From an uncultured Bacilli bacterium (GTDB lineage Bacteria > Bacillota_I > Bacilli_A > RF39 > UBA660), in contig CANROB010000016.1 of NCBI GenBank assembly GCA_947632115.1, positions 1-35,466 on the forward strand: DNA of 35,466 nt. The letters are read 5' to 3'. The stretch's first letter is position 1. Every line of letters begins with the position of its first letter. Position numbers and translations under genes: made by a program. Under the pieces are notes generated by a model that saw only the letters and a list, made by a program, of their open reading frames with translations, searched no databases and was not told the origin of the DNA. Below are positions 1 through 8,310 of this stretch, piece after piece.

Positions 1-2
1 TT

Positions 3-584
3 TATCATATTTCTAAAGGGGAGATTATGGTCATGGGACGAAATATGCATAGCGATTTTGAAGAGACGATTTCTAAAATAGGTAGTTTAGTGGATGGACC
101 TAGTTCTTATTCTCATTTAACCGGTATGGAAAATATTAAGGTAATGGCACTTTTAAATCATCAGAAAGATTTAAGGGATGCTCTTGCATTAGTTGAAAAA
201 TTTAAATTAAATAATGTTATCCATAAAAAAGTAAAAACGTATTCTTTAGGAATGAAACAGCGACTCGGTCTTGTTTTAGCGCTCATGAAAAAGCCTAAAA
301 TCATATTACTAGATGAACCAATGAATGGATTAGATCCTCTTGGCATGAAAGAATTAAGAGAATTTCTAAAAGATATTAGTCAAAAGGAGAAGATATCTAT
401 TATTATGAGTAGTCATATTTTATCCGAGATGGAAAATGTATGTGACCGGATTATCATTTTGGATAATGGCTATATTATTGATGATTTAGAAATAGAAGAA
501 ATGCAAAATCAAGAAAAAACATTAGAGGAAGAATTCCTTACTTTGACAAGTGGTTCTCAACATCAAATTGGAGGGGAAGTATGA
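3..584 (+). CDS. ABC transporter ATP-binding protein (5' end cut by window)
   Basis: This is the ATPase subunit of an ABC-2 type transporter, truncated by the window edge. The frame is open from base 3, so the ATG at 27 is probably internal. The first visible residues (YHISKGEI) are the strand that normally follows the Walker A region, so Walker A lies outside the window. Visible motifs are the ABC signature YSLGMKQRL, Walker B IILLDEP followed by the D-loop NGLDP, and the switch histidine in SSHILSEME. The signature is the LSxGM form typical of drug, lantibiotic and Nat-type exporters. The stop overlaps the start of the permease at 581 (ATGA), so the two are translationally coupled. The substrate cannot be read from sequence. 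Confidence 0.93.
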   Translation, partial: YHISKGEIMVMGRNMHSDFEETISKIGSLVDGPSSYSHLTGMENIKVMALLNHQKDLRDALALVEKFKLNNVIHKKVKTYSLGMKQRLGLVLALMKKPKIILLDEPMNGLDPLGMKELREFLKDISQKEKISIIMSSHILSEMENVCDRIIILDNGYIIDDLEIEEMQNQEKTLEEEFLTLTSGSQHQIGGEV

Positions 585-2242
585 AAATTTGGGATTTAAT
601 CAAAGCTGAAAACATCAAAAATAGAAGCTGGTTCAAAGGCATTTTTTGTATCGCTGTTTTATTCTTGGCAAGTAGTGCAATCATCATATTGCTTGCTCTA
701 TACAATGACCCTACTAATGATGTAAGTGTAGGAGAAACTCAATATCAACTAGAGATGTATTTGAATATTCAAAGAGAAGAATATCAAAGGCTTCAAAAAG
801 GTTTGAAAGAAAATACGCTTGGGTTGAATACGGAATTTGAAAAAGAATTAGTTTCTCTTCATTCCCAGTATTTAGAGGAATTTGTTGGCGAAATAGATCA
901 ATTCAAACAAGAAATTCCTTCTATTTATAGTTGGCAGTATTATATAAGAGAAGAACTTATTGCCGTGAAAGAAGAAATCTATATATTAGAGAGGTATTAC
1001 CATAATAGGGAGGATAAAGCGTTTCAAGATTTTCTTTCTGAGGATAGTGATTTAAGTTATGGAAAAGACACTTTTTATCAAACTTTAAAAGAGTATTATC
1101 AAAAATCATCTTCCGAGTTAGAGAGCGCAATTAACGCCAAAAAAGAGTATTTAAAGAATGTTGAACAACTTTTAAAAGAGGGGATTTTTTATCGCTATTT
1201 AGAGTATATGTTAAAAGTAATCAAATCGGGATATGATATCAATCAAGATACCGGAAGACAACAAGATACGGATTACTTTATGCAACCTTTTCTTGCTTAT
1301 CCCGAATTAGCAGACTCGATTATTGAACAGAAGGTAGAAGAGGAACAAGACTATCGTGTTCAAAATGTGTATCGCTTGCAAACGATTCCTAGTTGCAGTA
1401 TTTCTGGAAGTATTTCAAATGATGAAGGAAGAAAAAGAGCATGTAAGAGAGAAGAAGAATGGGCGAACGAGAAAAAAGAAATTTTAAAGTATAGTACTAC
1501 GCACGCCATTTTATCGGCGATTCCATTAGGAGATACCGATGAGGAACACGTTCATATGATACTTTCTTCTAAAATAATAGTCGATGGCGTAAAATACTTA
1601 GGAATCGTGATTTTAATTTTGATTATTTTTACGAGTGGGGATATTTTAACAAGAGAGAAGGTAAGTGGGGAAGAAAATATTCTTTTAACGAGTCCTAATA
1701 AAAGGGGAAAAATTTTCTTAGCGAAATTTCTCTATATTGCGTTAGAGTGTTATTCTTTATGGCTCATTGGTCTTTTCCTATTTATTATTATTTCGGGTAA
1801 TCTTTATGGATTCCATGAAATTTTTACCCCAGCCTTAGTTTATAAAGGGGGTAAAGTTGTCGAGAGTTTTTATCTACTTACCGTTTTAAAAGATATTTTC
1901 CTTGCTAGTATTCCTATTTTAGCGTTTTTATCCATTTACTTTTTACTTTCTCTTTTTAGTAAAAAAACATTTGTTGTAGCCGGAATATCTTTTCTTGGTA
2001 TTGCCTTATCAAGTGTTTCTTGGTCATTGATTGTAAAGTCTAAAACGAGTATCTTAGCTTATATGATTTTCCCATATTTAGATTATGCGAAGATTTTAAA
2101 TCATACGCTTGAGTATGAATCGGTGTTAGCAATTGTTGATATCAAAGATAGTACAGGTATTATTATTTCTATTTTGACATTTTTAATCTGCTATGGCATT
2201 GGAAACTTTGTTTATGCTAAAAGAGAAATTAAAAATGACTAG
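581..2242 (+). CDS. ABC-2 type permease with large extracytoplasmic insert
   Basis: This is the membrane partner of the preceding ATPase; its ATG overlaps that gene's TGA. It is 553 aa. One membrane helix lies near the N-terminus (about residues 21-41). A long hydrophilic, Glu/Lys/Gln-rich segment of about 290 residues follows, with coiled-coil character around 60-210. A cluster of about five more helices follows (about 338-355, 387-408, 437-458, 462-485, 526-545). This is the layout of ABC-2 permeases with an extended ectodomain between helices 1 and 2. The stop is followed by an AT-rich hairpin. The fold call is well supported by topology and context. The substrate is unknown; peptide export or self-protection is possible but is only inference. 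Confidence 0.85.
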   Translation: MKIWDLIKAENIKNRSWFKGIFCIAVLFLASSAIIILLALYNDPTNDVSVGETQYQLEMYLNIQREEYQRLQKGLKENTLGLNTEFEKELVSLHSQYLEEFVGEIDQFKQEIPSIYSWQYYIREELIAVKEEIYILERYYHNREDKAFQDFLSEDSDLSYGKDTFYQTLKEYYQKSSSELESAINAKKEYLKNVEQLLKEGIFYRYLEYMLKVIKSGYDINQDTGRQQDTDYFMQPFLAYPELADSIIEQKVEEEQDYRVQNVYRLQTIPSCSISGSISNDEGRKRACKREEEWANEKKEILKYSTTHAILSAIPLGDTDEEHVHMILSSKIIVDGVKYLGIVILILIIFTSGDILTREKVSGEENILLTSPNKRGKIFLAKFLYIALECYSLWLIGLFLFIIISGNLYGFHEIFTPALVYKGGKVVESFYLLTVLKDIFLASIPILAFLSIYFLLSLFSKKTFVVAGISFLGIALSSVSWSLIVKSKTSILAYMIFPYLDYAKILNHTLEYESVLAIVDIKDSTGIIISILTFLICYGIGNFVYAKREIKND

Positions 2243-2256
2243 AGAAAAACTTACAC

Positions 2257-2285
2257 AAAAAGAGAAAAATAACTTTTCTCTTTTT
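2257..2285 (+). terminator. AT-rich hairpin after ABC permease
   Basis: A perfect 12-bp inverted repeat (AAAAAGAGAAAA / TTTTCTCTTTTT) with a 5-nt loop lies 14 nt after the TAG of the permease gene. The stem has only two G-C pairs and the downstream arm is itself U-rich, so it is a plausible but weak intrinsic terminator. Confidence 0.5.
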
Positions 2286-2353
2286 AATATACTAGTTTTT
2301 TTATTGATGTCTCCTAATTGGGGTTCACATCATTTATTCCATAAAGCTTTTTT

Positions 2354-4999
2354 TTAAATGGAAATCTTCATAATAAAGGATAAGAAGAAGCTAATAGTTG
2401 GAAGAAGATAAAGAGAAGCTAAGACTATTCCATATAGGAATAGATAAATTACCTCCGCTATCTTTTTTAACAAACGATTTTTAAGAAGATAAGAATAGAT
2501 ATTTGTTTTAAAGAGAATAAGGGCGACTACAAAGAAGCATATGGTAAGAAGAAGAGAACTTTTAAAATAGTTAGGGATAAAAGTAAGATGAATGGTTTCG
2601 CCATTACCTGAAAGAGGAATCCCTAAATAATTTTGATAAATAGAAGTAAGAGGAATTTTTTCTCCATCCACAGTTGCTTCATATCCTTCTAGATAAGTAA
2701 GAGGAAGGAAAAGTATGCCTTTTTGATCCTCACTAGAAATCGTAATTTCCTTGGAATCAAAAGTAAGTTCAAAAGTAGGTGCCTCTTCTAGCCAAGTATT
2801 TAGCTTTTCTAAATCCAATAGACCGATACTGATAAGAGGAAGAGGGATTTCTTTATCAACGTGAAGTGTTACAGTGACTTCTTCCTCTTCAAAGACTCCT
2901 AAATCCACAACCCCATTAAAATCTTTATTAGGATAATCTTGTAAGAATAGGGTATCATTTACGTAAATTGAAAAGGCGTGGAAAATCTCTTCATTTTCTT
3001 TATTGACAAGACTCTTATAAAGTTCTAGATATAAGTGCTTTTTTCCTTTTACGGAAACATGAAAAGTAATGGTGGCCTTTTCATTTGGTTTTAATTTTTC
3101 ATCTGCTATCACAAGATTAGAAGTATCATAATCCTTTAGAACCGTAAATAAATCTTGTTCGCCGCCAACAGAGTGAAAAAGCGCATTTTGTAAAAGAAAC
3201 GTATTATCATAATCTTCTACCGTTACATCTTCTTGAAGAAGAAAGCCATAAGGAATTTTACTATCTCTTTTTTGAAAATAAAGGTCTTCGTATTGCTTTT
3301 GAATACTAAAGCCTTCTTTTAATTTCTCACTTGTTAAGACATATTGATTACCAAGAAGAATATCGGTAAATAAAGTTCCTCCGTAAGAAGTCGTTCTCGT
3401 CCAATAAGAAGAATAGCCTAATTGTTTTAAAAAGCGTTGTTCTTTCCCGTTTGTTAGGGAACTAAAGTGATCTAAAGTAGGAATACTAGTTACATTCCCA
3501 CCATTATTAGTAAGATAAGGAACCTCATTTTTATAGCGATAATAAGGCTCTTTAAAATCATTATGGATTTTCGCTAAAGTAGTATAAATTTTATGAATAT
3601 CATTCTGTACAAAATCAATTCCTAAATAAAGATAGCTAGTAGCAAAAATATGTGTAAGAAGAATACTAGCGACTAAAAGATAAGAAGTCCGATGAAATCC
3701 TTTTTGGAAAAGAAGAACACTAATACTAGCAACGAAAGCAATGATAAAAAGAATTGCTAAAAGGAAAAAGCTAGTTTTATCTCGGGATAATGTTAGACTT
3801 TCTATTGCCTTTTGAGTGGCATCATAACGGTAAAAAGTAAGAAATAAAATACTTGCGATAGCAAAAATGGTGCCACCAACTGATAAAATAGTATTTCTTT
3901 TAGGAAGTATTCTCGTTTCCTTTTTTTCATGTTGGAAAGCGTAATTGGCTCCTAAAATAAGAAAGAAAACGGTAATAAAACCAAAGCGGCAAGGAAAAGA
4001 AGCATAAGAACCAAAATGTAAAAGTTTATGAACTGGTTCGACGAAAACGGGAATTAGTAAAAGGGCCATAGAAGGAAGATAGAACGATAAAAACTTTTTT
4101 TCTTTTTTCCATTTTTTTAAAAGAAGGAGTAGTCCAACAAAAAGAATTGGTCCAAATAAGAAAAGAGAAGTTTTATCAAAAATTGGACCCAGTTTAGAAT
4201 TTAGTAAACTTTCAAGTCCGTAACTTACTCTAGAAGAGATGGAAATCTGATAAAGAGTAGGAAGTAGAATCACTAAAGCACATCCGATACTAAGTACGGT
4301 TTGTATGCCAAGTGCTAGTAAACGGCTTCCCATCTCCTCTTTCTTCCCGTAGGCATGAAGATAAGGAAAAGCAAGAAGAAAGAGAAATAAAATGACCATG
4401 ACCGCAATATAAAAGTGAAACCATAGACAAAGGGTTAAAACTATCCAGTACATCTTCGAAGAATTTCCATCTAACAAGCGCTTAAATCCTACAAATAGAA
4501 TAGGAAATAAATACATGACATCGATCCAACCCGTGATTTGATAATAGTTTAAACTATAAATAGAAAATCCATAAAGGAGGGATAAAAATACACTCAAGTA
4601 AGAATTTTGATGCGGAAACATTTTCTTAAGTGCATAAAGACAGGTAATATTGCAAAGAATAATTTTGCAGAAAATAATAATGGATAAGAATAAATAAATT
4701 TCTTCTCTTTTGACAAATAAAACAAAAAGCGAAAAAGGATTTAAAAGATAATATGTAATAATCCCAAAGAAAGATACTCCTCCCCCAGAGGTAAGATTGA
4801 GGAAGAAAGACCCGCTTTGATGGAAACAATCATAAAGGTAATAGTAATAAGAGGCAATTTGCTCCTGCATATCTCCGTAAATGAGAGTATGATTCCCAAA
4901 AGGATAAATTCCTTTTAAAAGAAAAATACTAAGACCAATCATAAGCGAAATCGCTATGATAAAAAGATAATCTTGATATCGTTTCAATATTTTTGTCAT
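2354..4999 (-). CDS. YfhO-family polytopic membrane protein (putative GT-C glycosyltransferase)
   Basis: This 881-aa membrane protein has a dozen or more hydrophobic helices, a soluble region of about 250 residues in its C-terminal third, and a last helix at the C-terminus. The N-terminus is typical of YfhO: a first helix, then a loop with YPFG, an acidic GDMQEQ segment (Asp43 would be the candidate catalytic or metal-binding acid of the GT-C fold), and then SFFLNLTSGGGVSF and YYLLNPFSLF, matching the family pattern. Characterised YfhO relatives glycosylate lipoteichoic acid or similar surface polymers from lipid-linked sugars. That role is family knowledge, not shown here. The gene stands alone, divergent from the lipoprotein gene at 5139. 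The chosen start has GGTGATGAT just upstream. Confidence 0.85.
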   Translation of the reverse strand: MTKILKRYQDYLFIIAISLMIGLSIFLLKGIYPFGNHTLIYGDMQEQIASYYYYLYDCFHQSGSFFLNLTSGGGVSFFGIITYYLLNPFSLFVLFVKREEIYLFLSIIIFCKIILCNITCLYALKKMFPHQNSYLSVFLSLLYGFSIYSLNYYQITGWIDVMYLFPILFVGFKRLLDGNSSKMYWIVLTLCLWFHFYIAVMVILFLFLLAFPYLHAYGKKEEMGSRLLALGIQTVLSIGCALVILLPTLYQISISSRVSYGLESLLNSKLGPIFDKTSLFLFGPILFVGLLLLLKKWKKEKKFLSFYLPSMALLLIPVFVEPVHKLLHFGSYASFPCRFGFITVFFLILGANYAFQHEKKETRILPKRNTILSVGGTIFAIASILFLTFYRYDATQKAIESLTLSRDKTSFFLLAILFIIAFVASISVLLFQKGFHRTSYLLVASILLTHIFATSYLYLGIDFVQNDIHKIYTTLAKIHNDFKEPYYRYKNEVPYLTNNGGNVTSIPTLDHFSSLTNGKEQRFLKQLGYSSYWTRTTSYGGTLFTDILLGNQYVLTSEKLKEGFSIQKQYEDLYFQKRDSKIPYGFLLQEDVTVEDYDNTFLLQNALFHSVGGEQDLFTVLKDYDTSNLVIADEKLKPNEKATITFHVSVKGKKHLYLELYKSLVNKENEEIFHAFSIYVNDTLFLQDYPNKDFNGVVDLGVFEEEEVTVTLHVDKEIPLPLISIGLLDLEKLNTWLEEAPTFELTFDSKEITISSEDQKGILFLPLTYLEGYEATVDGEKIPLTSIYQNYLGIPLSGNGETIHLTFIPNYFKSSLLLTICFFVVALILFKTNIYSYLLKNRLLKKIAEVIYLFLYGIVLASLYLLPTISFFLSFIMKISI

Positions 5000-5020
5000 A
5001 TCATCACCAAACTCATTATA
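5000..5020 (-). promoter_or_regulatory. Extended -10 promoter and RBS of the YfhO-family gene
   Basis: Read on the minus strand, TGATATAAT (TATAAT at 5020 down to 5015) is an extended -10 box, followed about 10 nt later by GGTGATGAT before the ATG at 4999. No good -35 is visible, as expected for extended -10 promoters. Confidence 0.6.
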
Positions 5021-5087
5021 TCATGTTTTATATAAGAAAAGAGTTGATATTCCTTTGACAGTTGAAAGTTTTTTAGAAGGATTTTCT

Positions 5088-5116
5088 TTGATGATTTTCT
5101 GTTCTTTATGTATAAT
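5088..5116 (+). promoter_or_regulatory. Promoter of the chagasin-like lipoprotein gene
   Basis: TTGATG (5088-5093) and TATAAT (5111-5116) are separated by exactly 17 nt. The start codon at 5139 lies 22 nt beyond the -10 box, with AGGAGAG in between. This placement rules out the earlier in-frame ATG at 5055, which would be upstream of the promoter. Confidence 0.65.
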
Positions 5117-5138
5117 GAAAGTGAATAGGAGAGTGTTT

Positions 5139-5540
5139 ATGAAAAAAATCAGTATTTTATTGATTGTATTATGCGTAATGTTTGGAGTATCTGGTTGTAA
5201 AAAAGGAGAAGAAGAAAAAACAAAAGAAATTACCTTTTCTTTATACAGTAATTCCTCTACTGGTTATATATGGTTTTATGAAGTAGATCAGGAAGGAATT
5301 ATTAAAATAGAAGGAAGTTATGACTCAGGATCATGTCCAGATGATGTGGAAGGCTGTGGGGGAAAGGAAGTCTATCACATCACCGGTTTAAAAGAGGGAA
5401 AGGTAACTTTATCTATGCGTTATCAATTTAATAATGATGAAAGCAAAGTAGAGAGTACGGCTATTTATGAGTTTACAGTAGATAAAGATTTAAATATTAC
5501 TGAGACGCATAGTGGAACTTATTTTGATAAAAATAAATAG
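5139..5540 (+). CDS. Lipoprotein resembling chagasin (I42) cysteine-protease inhibitors
   Basis: The start at 5139 is preferred over 5055 because the promoter and RBS lie between them; it gives 133 aa. The signal peptide ends in the lipobox VSGC, so Cys20 would be lipidated. The mature domain of about 110 residues shows the three loop motifs of chagasin-type inhibitors. NSSTGYIW (38-45) matches the NPTTGYxW loop. GCGG (72-75) matches GxGG. RYQF (about 95-98) sits where the family has RPW or RY. The spacing fits the I42 fold. Such proteins inhibit papain-like cysteine proteases, outside the cell in this case. The match is from memory of the family and the third motif is weak. Cys66 and Cys73 could form a disulfide. 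It is monocistronic, between its own promoter and terminator. Confidence 0.7.
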   Translation: MKKISILLIVLCVMFGVSGCKKGEEEKTKEITFSLYSNSSTGYIWFYEVDQEGIIKIEGSYDSGSCPDDVEGCGGKEVYHITGLKEGKVTLSMRYQFNNDESKVESTAIYEFTVDKDLNITETHSGTYFDKNK

Positions 5541-5545
5541 AGTAG

Positions 5546-5572
5546 AAGTTTGTAGGAATACAAACTTTTCTT
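5546..5572 (+). terminator. Intrinsic terminator after the lipoprotein gene
   Basis: A 9-bp perfect stem (AAGTTTGTA / TACAAACTT) with a GGAA tetraloop is followed by a U-rich stretch, 5 nt after the TAG stop. Confidence 0.7.
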
Positions 5573-5582
5573 ATGTTCACTC

Positions 5583-5612
5583 TTTACAATATACCCCATA
5601 CGGGTATATAAT
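5583..5612 (+). promoter_or_regulatory. Copper operon promoter with CsoR operator
   Basis: The sequence ATACCCCATACGGGTAT (5591-5607) is the pseudo-palindromic G/C-cored operator typical of CsoR. It sits between TTTACA (5583-5588) and TATAAT (5607-5612) and overlaps the first base of the -10 box. Apo-CsoR bound here would block RNA polymerase, and Cu(I) would release it. This is autoregulation, since csoR is the first gene downstream. Confidence 0.85.
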
Positions 5613-5630
5613 AAAGATGGTGGTGATGAA

Positions 5631-5909
5631 ATGAAACATACTTATCGAACAGAAGAAGAAAAGACATTGATTTGTCATCGGCTGAATCGTATGGAAGGTC
5701 AGCTAAGAGGAATTAAAAAAATGGTTGAGGAAGATCGCTACTGTAATGATATTTTAATTCAGTTATCGGCTGTTGAAAATTCCGTTAAAAGTTTATCAAA
5801 TCACATTCTAGAAAAACATCTTTATATGTGTATTCAAAAAGATTTAGGAGAAGAAAAAGAAGAAGTCATCGAAGAACTTGCTAGTTTGTTTAAAAGGTTT
5901 AATAGATAG
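5631..5909 (+). CDS. csoR: Copper-sensing repressor CsoR
   Basis: This 92-aa all-helical repressor belongs to the CsoR/RcnR (DUF156) family. The core RLNRMEGQLRGIKKMVEE is clear. The Cu(I)-binding set is complete: Cys38 in RYCNDIL, then His63 and Cys67 in HLYMC. The spacing (25 and 4 residues) equals that of Bacillus CsoR Cys45-His70-Cys74. This separates it from the nickel (RcnR) and formaldehyde (FrmR) branches. It represses its own operon through the operator at 5591-5607. The start is preceded by GGTGGTGATG, and the -10 box is only 18 nt upstream, so the leader is very short. It is followed by copZ after 11 nt. Confidence 0.95.
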   Translation: MKHTYRTEEEKTLICHRLNRMEGQLRGIKKMVEEDRYCNDILIQLSAVENSVKSLSNHILEKHLYMCIQKDLGEEKEEVIEELASLFKRFNR

Positions 5910-5920
5910 GAGAGAAAAAA

Positions 5921-6127
5921 ATGAAAGAATATGTTTTTAAAGTAGAAGGTATGCATTGTGAGGGATGTGAGGCAAGAATCACAAGAGCTTTTAAAGCCAA
6001 AGAAGAAGTAGAAGAAGTAAGGACAAATTATAAGACAAAAGAGGTTCATATTAAATCAGAAGAAAATAAACAGGATGACTTCTTAGAAACTTTTGAAGAT
6101 CTAGGATTTCAGGCGACGTTAGAATAA
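5921..6127 (+). CDS. copZ: Copper chaperone, CopZ-like HMA-domain protein
   Basis: This 68-aa single heavy-metal-associated domain has the Cu(I)-binding loop GMHCEGC near residues 10-16 and the beta-alpha-beta-beta-alpha-beta pattern of the ferredoxin-like HMA fold. It would carry Cu(I) in the cytosol and hand it to CopA or CsoR. It lies between csoR and copA with an AGGAGAG ribosome binding site. Its stop codon is 1 nt from the copA start, so the two are probably coupled. The central region is unusually rich in Glu and Lys, but all hallmarks are present. Confidence 0.93.
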   Translation: MKEYVFKVEGMHCEGCEARITRAFKAKEEVEEVRTNYKTKEVHIKSEENKQDDFLETFEDLGFQATLE

Positions 6128-6128
6128 T

Positions 6129-8267
6129 ATGAAGAAAATAATTTTAAGTATTGGGGGCATGAGTTGTAGTGCTTGTTCTAATGGACTAGAAAAGTATTTA
6201 AAAAAACAACCGGGTATTATCGATGCTTCTGTTAATCTTGTACTTGCCCAAGCACTTATTTACTATGAGGATACTTTAACACTAGAAGATTTAAATCGAT
6301 TTGTTGAGAAAGCTGGATTTGAATCCCTAGGAGAATTTCATGAACTTTCTAGTCAAAAAGAAAGTATCAAACCGGTTATTTTTTATGGAATTTTCCTTCT
6401 TTTTTTCATGTATGTTTCGATGGGAAAGATGTTATCTTTACCGATTCCATCGATGTCTAATCAAGTATATGGATTAGTACTATTCCTCTTAACCCTTCCT
6501 TTTTTAATTTATGCACGAGATATTTTAAAAAGTGGAGTAAAAAATCTACTTCATAAAACGCCTAATATGGATACGTTAGTAACGTTAGGGGTCATGGCTA
6601 GTGTTTGCTATAGCGTTTATCTTTTAGTGCTTACTTTTTATCAAAAAGGAATGGCTCACTTTTATTTTGAGTCAGCAGCTATGGTTCTTTATTTTGTGAA
6701 ACTAGGTCGTTTTATTGATTATAAAAGTAAAAATAAAACAAAAGAAGCTATTCAAAAATTAGTTCAAATCACGCCTACGAAAGCCCTTCTTAAAAGGGGA
6801 GAGGAAGAACTTGAAGTTACGATTGATGAAGTGGTAAAAGGCGATATTTTGATTGCGAAACCAGGGATGAAAATTGCAGTGGATGGAATGATTACCAAAG
6901 GAAGCACTCATTTAGAAGAGGCTTTTATTACAGGAGAGTCCTTGCCTGTTAAAAAGAGTATAGGCGAGCAAGTGATTGCCGGAAGTATGAATATGGATGG
7001 CTATATAGAATATAAAGCCGAAAGAATTGGTAAAAACTCTACCATCTCCGAGATTGTAAGATTAGTAATAGAGGCAACGAATACGAAAGCTCCCATGGCG
7101 GCTTTAGCCGATACGATTAGTGGATATTTTGTCCCTAGTATTTTTTTAATTGCGGTTGCTACTTTTTTAGGATATCTATTACTAGGTCAAGATATGGGAA
7201 GTGCTTTAGAGCGATTTGTTACCGTTTTAGTAGTTGCTTGTCCTTGTGCGTTAGGCCTTGCAACGCCACTTTCTATGGTTGTTAGTATTGGTAATAGTGC
7301 TTCTAAAGGAATTTTAATTAAGAAAAATGAGGTCTTAGAAAAAGTTGCGAAAGTAACAACGGTCCTTTTTGATAAAACGGGAACCCTTACCTATGGTAAG
7401 TTAAAAGTAGATAAGGTATTTACTAGTATTTCTAAAGAGCAACTTCTTTCCATTGTTGCTAGTATAGAAAGTGCCTCTACTCATCCTATCGCTCAAGCCT
7501 TCTTAGATTATCCTAAAATAAAAGGATTAAGTGAGGTAGAAAATCTTCCGGGTATGGGTATACGAGGAAAATTAGAAGGAAAACATTATACTATCGGTAA
7601 TCAAAAATTGCTTTCTAATCTTTCTAACCCATATCAAAAAGAAGAAGAGAAGTTAGCCTCTTTAGGAGATAGTATTCTTTATGTGATAGAAGAAGAGAAG
7701 ATTATTGGTCTTATCGGGGTTAAGGATTTACCACGAGAGGATGCAAAAGAGGTTATTCATCAATTAAAAGAAAAGGGTATCAAAGTTATCATGTTAACTG
7801 GAGATCATAAAAAGACTGCCTCTGTTGTTTCTTCCGAATTAGAAATCTCTGAAGTAATGGCAGAAGTTTTACCAAAAGATAAACAAGAAGTAATTGGAAA
7901 TCTTCATGACAAAGGAGAGATTGTCATGATGGTTGGAGATGGCGTGAACGATGCTCCTAGTCTTGCTCTTGCGGATATTGGGGTTAGTATAATGAGTGGG
8001 ACAGATATTGCAACAGATTCCGCTGATGTTATCTTGATGCAAGATCATCTAAAACCGCTACTTAGTCTTTTTAAAATTAGTAAAAAGACAGTTCTTAATA
8101 TTAGAGAAAATCTGTTTTGGGCGTTTTTCTATAACGTCATTATGATTTTTATTGCGATAGGATTTTTGGAACCCGCGATTTCTTTAAATCCCATGATGGC
8201 CTCTATTATGATGGCAATTAGTAGTTTGACCGTTGTTTTAAATGCACTTCGTTTACGAAAAGTTTAA
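6129..8267 (+). CDS. copA: Cu(I)-exporting P1B-type ATPase CopA
   Basis: This 712-aa P-type ATPase pumps Cu(I) out of the cytosol. In order it has one N-terminal HMA domain (GGMSCSAC, Cys13 and Cys16), membrane helices, the actuator motif TGES, the transmembrane metal-binding CPC (Cys371 and Cys373), the phosphorylated Asp415 in DKTGT, HP of the nucleotide domain (STHPIA), and the hinge GDGVNDAP. CPC together with csoR and copZ in the same operon supports Cu(I) (P1B-1) rather than Zn or Cd. It has one HMA domain where many Bacillus CopA proteins have two. It starts 1 nt after the copZ stop. No clear terminator follows before the next promoter. Confidence 0.96.
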   Translation: MKKIILSIGGMSCSACSNGLEKYLKKQPGIIDASVNLVLAQALIYYEDTLTLEDLNRFVEKAGFESLGEFHELSSQKESIKPVIFYGIFLLFFMYVSMGKMLSLPIPSMSNQVYGLVLFLLTLPFLIYARDILKSGVKNLLHKTPNMDTLVTLGVMASVCYSVYLLVLTFYQKGMAHFYFESAAMVLYFVKLGRFIDYKSKNKTKEAIQKLVQITPTKALLKRGEEELEVTIDEVVKGDILIAKPGMKIAVDGMITKGSTHLEEAFITGESLPVKKSIGEQVIAGSMNMDGYIEYKAERIGKNSTISEIVRLVIEATNTKAPMAALADTISGYFVPSIFLIAVATFLGYLLLGQDMGSALERFVTVLVVACPCALGLATPLSMVVSIGNSASKGILIKKNEVLEKVAKVTTVLFDKTGTLTYGKLKVDKVFTSISKEQLLSIVASIESASTHPIAQAFLDYPKIKGLSEVENLPGMGIRGKLEGKHYTIGNQKLLSNLSNPYQKEEEKLASLGDSILYVIEEEKIIGLIGVKDLPREDAKEVIHQLKEKGIKVIMLTGDHKKTASVVSSELEISEVMAEVLPKDKQEVIGNLHDKGEIVMMVGDGVNDAPSLALADIGVSIMSGTDIATDSADVILMQDHLKPLLSLFKISKKTVLNIRENLFWAFFYNVIMIFIAIGFLEPAISLNPMMASIMMAISSLTVVLNALRLRKV

Positions 8268-8281
8268 GAAACAAAAAAGTA

Positions 8282-8306
8282 TGATATAATAATGATATTG
8301 GTGGTG
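8282..8306 (+). promoter_or_regulatory. Extended -10 promoter and GGTGGTG ribosome binding site
   Basis: TGATATAAT (TATAAT at 8285-8290) is an extended -10 box. GGTGGTG (8300-8306) is complementary to the ACCUCC/AUCACC part of the 16S 3' end and precedes the ATG at 8311. The predicted leader is only about 15 nt. The following gene may therefore be transcribed separately from the copper operon. Confidence 0.55.
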
Positions 8307-8310
8307 TCTC

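Noticed and set aside
5055..5138. Earlier start for the chagasin-like lipoprotein
   Set aside because: It would bury the lipoprotein signal peptide behind 28 residues and sits upstream of the promoter.
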